Shown: piece after piece, positions 61,201 to 64,000 of the stretch | How positions within the stretch are numbered: the first letter of the stretch is position 1 | How the letters are laid out: each line of letters opens with the position of its first letter | Made by a program: the position numbers and the translations under genes | The notes under the pieces: model-generated | Seen by the model: the letters and a program-made list of their open reading frames with translations, nothing else | Told to the model about the DNA's origin: nothing | The model's database searches: none | Assembly: GCF_963678635.1 (NCBI RefSeq) | Contig: NC_087063.1 | Location: 39,014,759-39,078,758 of the forward strand | Length of the DNA stretch: 64,000 nucleotides | From: Symsagittifera roscoffensis | Lineage: Eukaryota > Xenacoelomorpha > Acoela > Convolutidae | Reading direction: 5' to 3'

Positions 61201-64000
61201 TCATAAATTGAACCGGTTTTTGAAACATTTTAGTTTTTTATGCAAGCTTTCGAGCTATGAAAAATAGAGAAAATTCAAGTAATTTTATAGACAGATCCAT
61301 TTTGAGAAATTTGTTTTGTTCTAAAGCAAACTGTTTTACATTGAAATCTTAGTTTTTTTATGGATGGTATTGGTTTGCAAAAAGATTCAGTTTGTAAATC
61401 AAGCTAATTGAGCAACGAAACTTGGAGATAATTCAAAATTCAAAAAAAAAACGTTGTTCTTGAACAAACTATTCGATTTTGAAAAATTGAAAACATCCAA
61501 ACTTTTTTTATAGTCGGTATTATTGGTTCGCAACTTTTGAGAGATTTTTAAGCAAGTAATTTGAGCATTGGAATTTTAAGATAATTCAAAAGCTAAACAA
61601 AAGGATCAGTTTTCGAACATTTAGAATGTCTTAAGCAAAGTATTCGATCTTTGAAAATTTGAAAGCATCCAACTTTTTTGTAGACGGTATTGGCTCGCAA
61701 AAATTTTGAGTTTTGAACCAAGAAATTTGAGCAATGGAACTTTGCAACATTTCAAAACAATTAATAACATCAGGAATCACTTCGCAAACATATTTTGAAC
61801 TTTTTAATAAAAACTACTCGAGTTATGAAGCTTTGAATTGTTTCAAGTTATTTCATAGACGAAATTGGTTTGTGAAATGTTGCATTCATCAAGCACGAGA
61901 TATTGATACTATATTGATAGCTTTTCAAGTTTTTCCATAAACGAAATCGATTCCCAAAAAAATAATGCGAACTATTTAAGCTCTAAAAAAGGAGAAATTT
62001 CAAAATTACTAATAGACTGAAACGGTTCGCTAAAAATTTTAGTCACTAAAGCAAACTATTCGAAATTGAAAATTTAATAGACGTGTTTGGTTTGCAAATT
62101 TGCAAAAACTGATTGTATCTTGAGCAATATATTTGAAAGTTTGAGAAATTTTTGAAGTTAATTTAAAGGTGGTATCGGTTCGCGAAAAATTTGAGTAAAA
62201 CTACTCGAGCCATGAAGCTTTGAATTATCTCAAGTTTTTTCAGAGAAAAATTTTGTTCGCAAAAAAACTTTTGTTTCTTAAGCATACTTTTCGAGAATCG
62301 ATAATTTGAAAAGCTCCGAGAATTCATAGAAAAAAAGGGGTTCGCGAAAAGTTTGAGTTTTCGCGAACAAGCTAAACGAGCTCTAAACCAAAATAATCGA
62401 GCTTTGAAAATCAAAAAATTTAACTTTAATTTATAAACAGGACCGGGCTTACGAAAAATTTGAGTTTTGTACGCAAGCAGATCGAGCTATGAAACTTTGA
62501 AACAATTTAAGTTATTTCATAGACAGAATAGTTTTTTGAAACTTTGAGTTTTTGAAGCAAGCTTATTGAGCTATGAAACTTTTAGATTTTTCAAGTTACT
62601 TCATACACTGGTTCGGCTCGCAAAAAGCTTAGTTTTTTAAGACAGCTATTCGAGCTCAAAAAAACTGAAATTTTTCACGTTAATTCATAGACTGAACCGG
62701 CTTTTGAAAAAAAAAAAAATTTCCCAGCCAGTTTTTTCCAGCTTTGAAACTTGAAATACTTCAAAAGATTTCGGAGATAGAATTGGTTCGCAAAAAAGTT
62801 AAGCTTTTTTGAGGAAGCTTCTCGAGCTGAAAAATTGAAAAGTTTCCAGTTGTGTCATAAAGTGAATCGGTTCGCGAAAAGTTTGACTTTCTTAAGCAAG
62901 CTATCCGAGCTTTAAAAATTTGAAATATATCAAGTTAAATCTTGAATTGAACTGGTTTGCGACAAATTTGAGGTTTTGTAAGCAAGCTAACTGAGCAAAG
63001 AAATTTTAAGACACTAAAAAAAATTTCATAAAGAATCAGTTTGCGAGAAGTCTTAGTTTCTCAAGCAAACTACTCGAGGTCGAAACGTTGAGGATATTTC
63101 AAGTTAGTTCAGAGAAAAAATATTTTCACTTAAAGTCTTCGTTTCTCAAACAATCTATTCGAATTTGATAATTTGAAAACTTTCAAGTTATTTTTAGACG
63201 GAAATGGCACAAGAAAATTTGGGTTTCTTAAGCAAGCTATGTTTGAGCAAGCTCGATATTTGAATTATTTCAACATCTTATCTATGTAATAGACGCTACT
63301 GGTTTGCAAAAAATTGAGTTTTTTAAGCAAGCAATTCGAGCACTGAAATTTTGAAATATTTCAAAAAAATCATAACAGGAATCACTTCTCAAAAAGTCTT
63401 TGAGCAATGACAACTTATTTTGAGTATGGAATCGATTCGCGAAGTTTTTCAGTTCTTTTGGAAAGCTTTTCGAGCTACGAAAATTTGAAGTTTTTTAAGT
63501 TGTATCTAGAATGAATCGATTGCCGAAAAATTTGCGTTTTGCTAAGTAAGTTATTCCAGCTATGGAACTCTGAATTTTTCAAGTTTTTCCATTGACGGAC
63601 TCGGTTCGTGAAAAGTTCTGTTTTCTCTAGCAAACTATCCGAATTTGAAGTTTTGAAAAATTCCAAGTTTTTTTTATAGACGGTATTGGACCCCCAAACG
63701 TTTGAGTTTTTACGCAAGCTATTTCAGCCATGAAACTTTAAGATATTTCAAAAAATTAAAAAAAGGAATCACTTTGCGAAAGCTTTGAGTTTCTTCGGCA
63801 AACTATTCGATATTTGAAAAAACAACCCAGTGATTTTATAGACGGTATCGGTTCCCATGTTTGAGTTTAGTTTTTCAAGCAGGCGACTTCAGCTATGAAT
63901 TTCGAGATTACTTAAACCAAAACATAGACGGATTTAATTAGCAAAAACTTTTTGATTCTTAAGCAATTTTTTTTGAGATTTGAAAGTTTGAAAGTTATTT
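58251..64000 (-). repeat. 84 bp satellite array, inverted orientation, diverged
   Basis: The monomers here read as the reverse complement of the first array (AAGCAAGCTATTCGAGCT...TTTCATAGACGGAATCGGTT) with period about 82-84 bp and heavy divergence. About 68 monomers, continuing past the window end. Two stretches, about 60,340-60,720 and 63,490-63,870, are much more alike than their neighbours, showing a longer duplication of about 3.15 kb spacing. No gene seen. Confidence 0.88.

Noticed and set aside
48540-64000. Regular repeats as a CRISPR array
   Set aside because: An 84 bp head-to-tail satellite with no unique spacers, in an animal genome.

Overview
This is a nuclear genome segment from an animal, almost certainly an invertebrate. 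The evidence is three host genes of metazoan families (an SLC17-type transporter split by spliceosomal introns, an ASH2-type chromatin protein and an RRM/RS splicing-type protein), AT-rich intergenic DNA, many transposon remnants and a large satellite array. I cannot place the phylum from the sequence alone.

Layout. (1) 1 to about 15.7 kb, + strand: the 3' three quarters or more of a giant Ty3/gypsy-like LTR retrotransposon whose 5' end (5' LTR, gag, protease) lies outside the window. Its pol frame (RT, RNase H, a long acidic insert, DD35E integrase) ends in what looks like a macro domain. Two further very long intact ORFs follow: one of 1713 aa with an SGNH/GDSL hydrolase domain with its catalytic residues, and one of 1207 aa that I do not recognise. 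A polypurine tract and a probable 3' LTR close the element. The hexamer CTTGAG is strongly over-represented across the whole element, in two codon phases and in its non-coding parts. (2) 15.8-29.9 kb, + strand: a four-exon SLC17 (sialin/phosphate-cotransporter-like) gene. Its 9.7 kb first intron holds a 2.19 kb tandem duplication of a dead LINE fragment and a 1.3 kb tandem array; its second intron is a GC-AG intron fixed by reading frame. (3) 33.0-36.6 kb, + strand: two intronless genes, ASH2-like (complete, 563 aa) and an RRM plus Gly-rich plus RS protein (297 aa), separated by a 455 bp hAT-type MITE with a perfect 8 bp target duplication. (4) 36.6-48.4 kb: gene-free DNA with a second hAT MITE, a 731 bp Tc1/mariner-type foldback element, SINE-like and other short repeats, and a decayed non-LTR reverse transcriptase. 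(5) 48.5-64 kb: an 84 bp satellite, direct-oriented to about 57.72 kb with higher-order structure and inverted from about 58.25 kb to the window end, with a different ~160 bp repeat at the switch point.

The host genes show no sign of working as one pathway. The most unusual object is the giant retroelement, which carries two enzyme-like folds (macro and SGNH) beyond the usual retrotransposon machinery.
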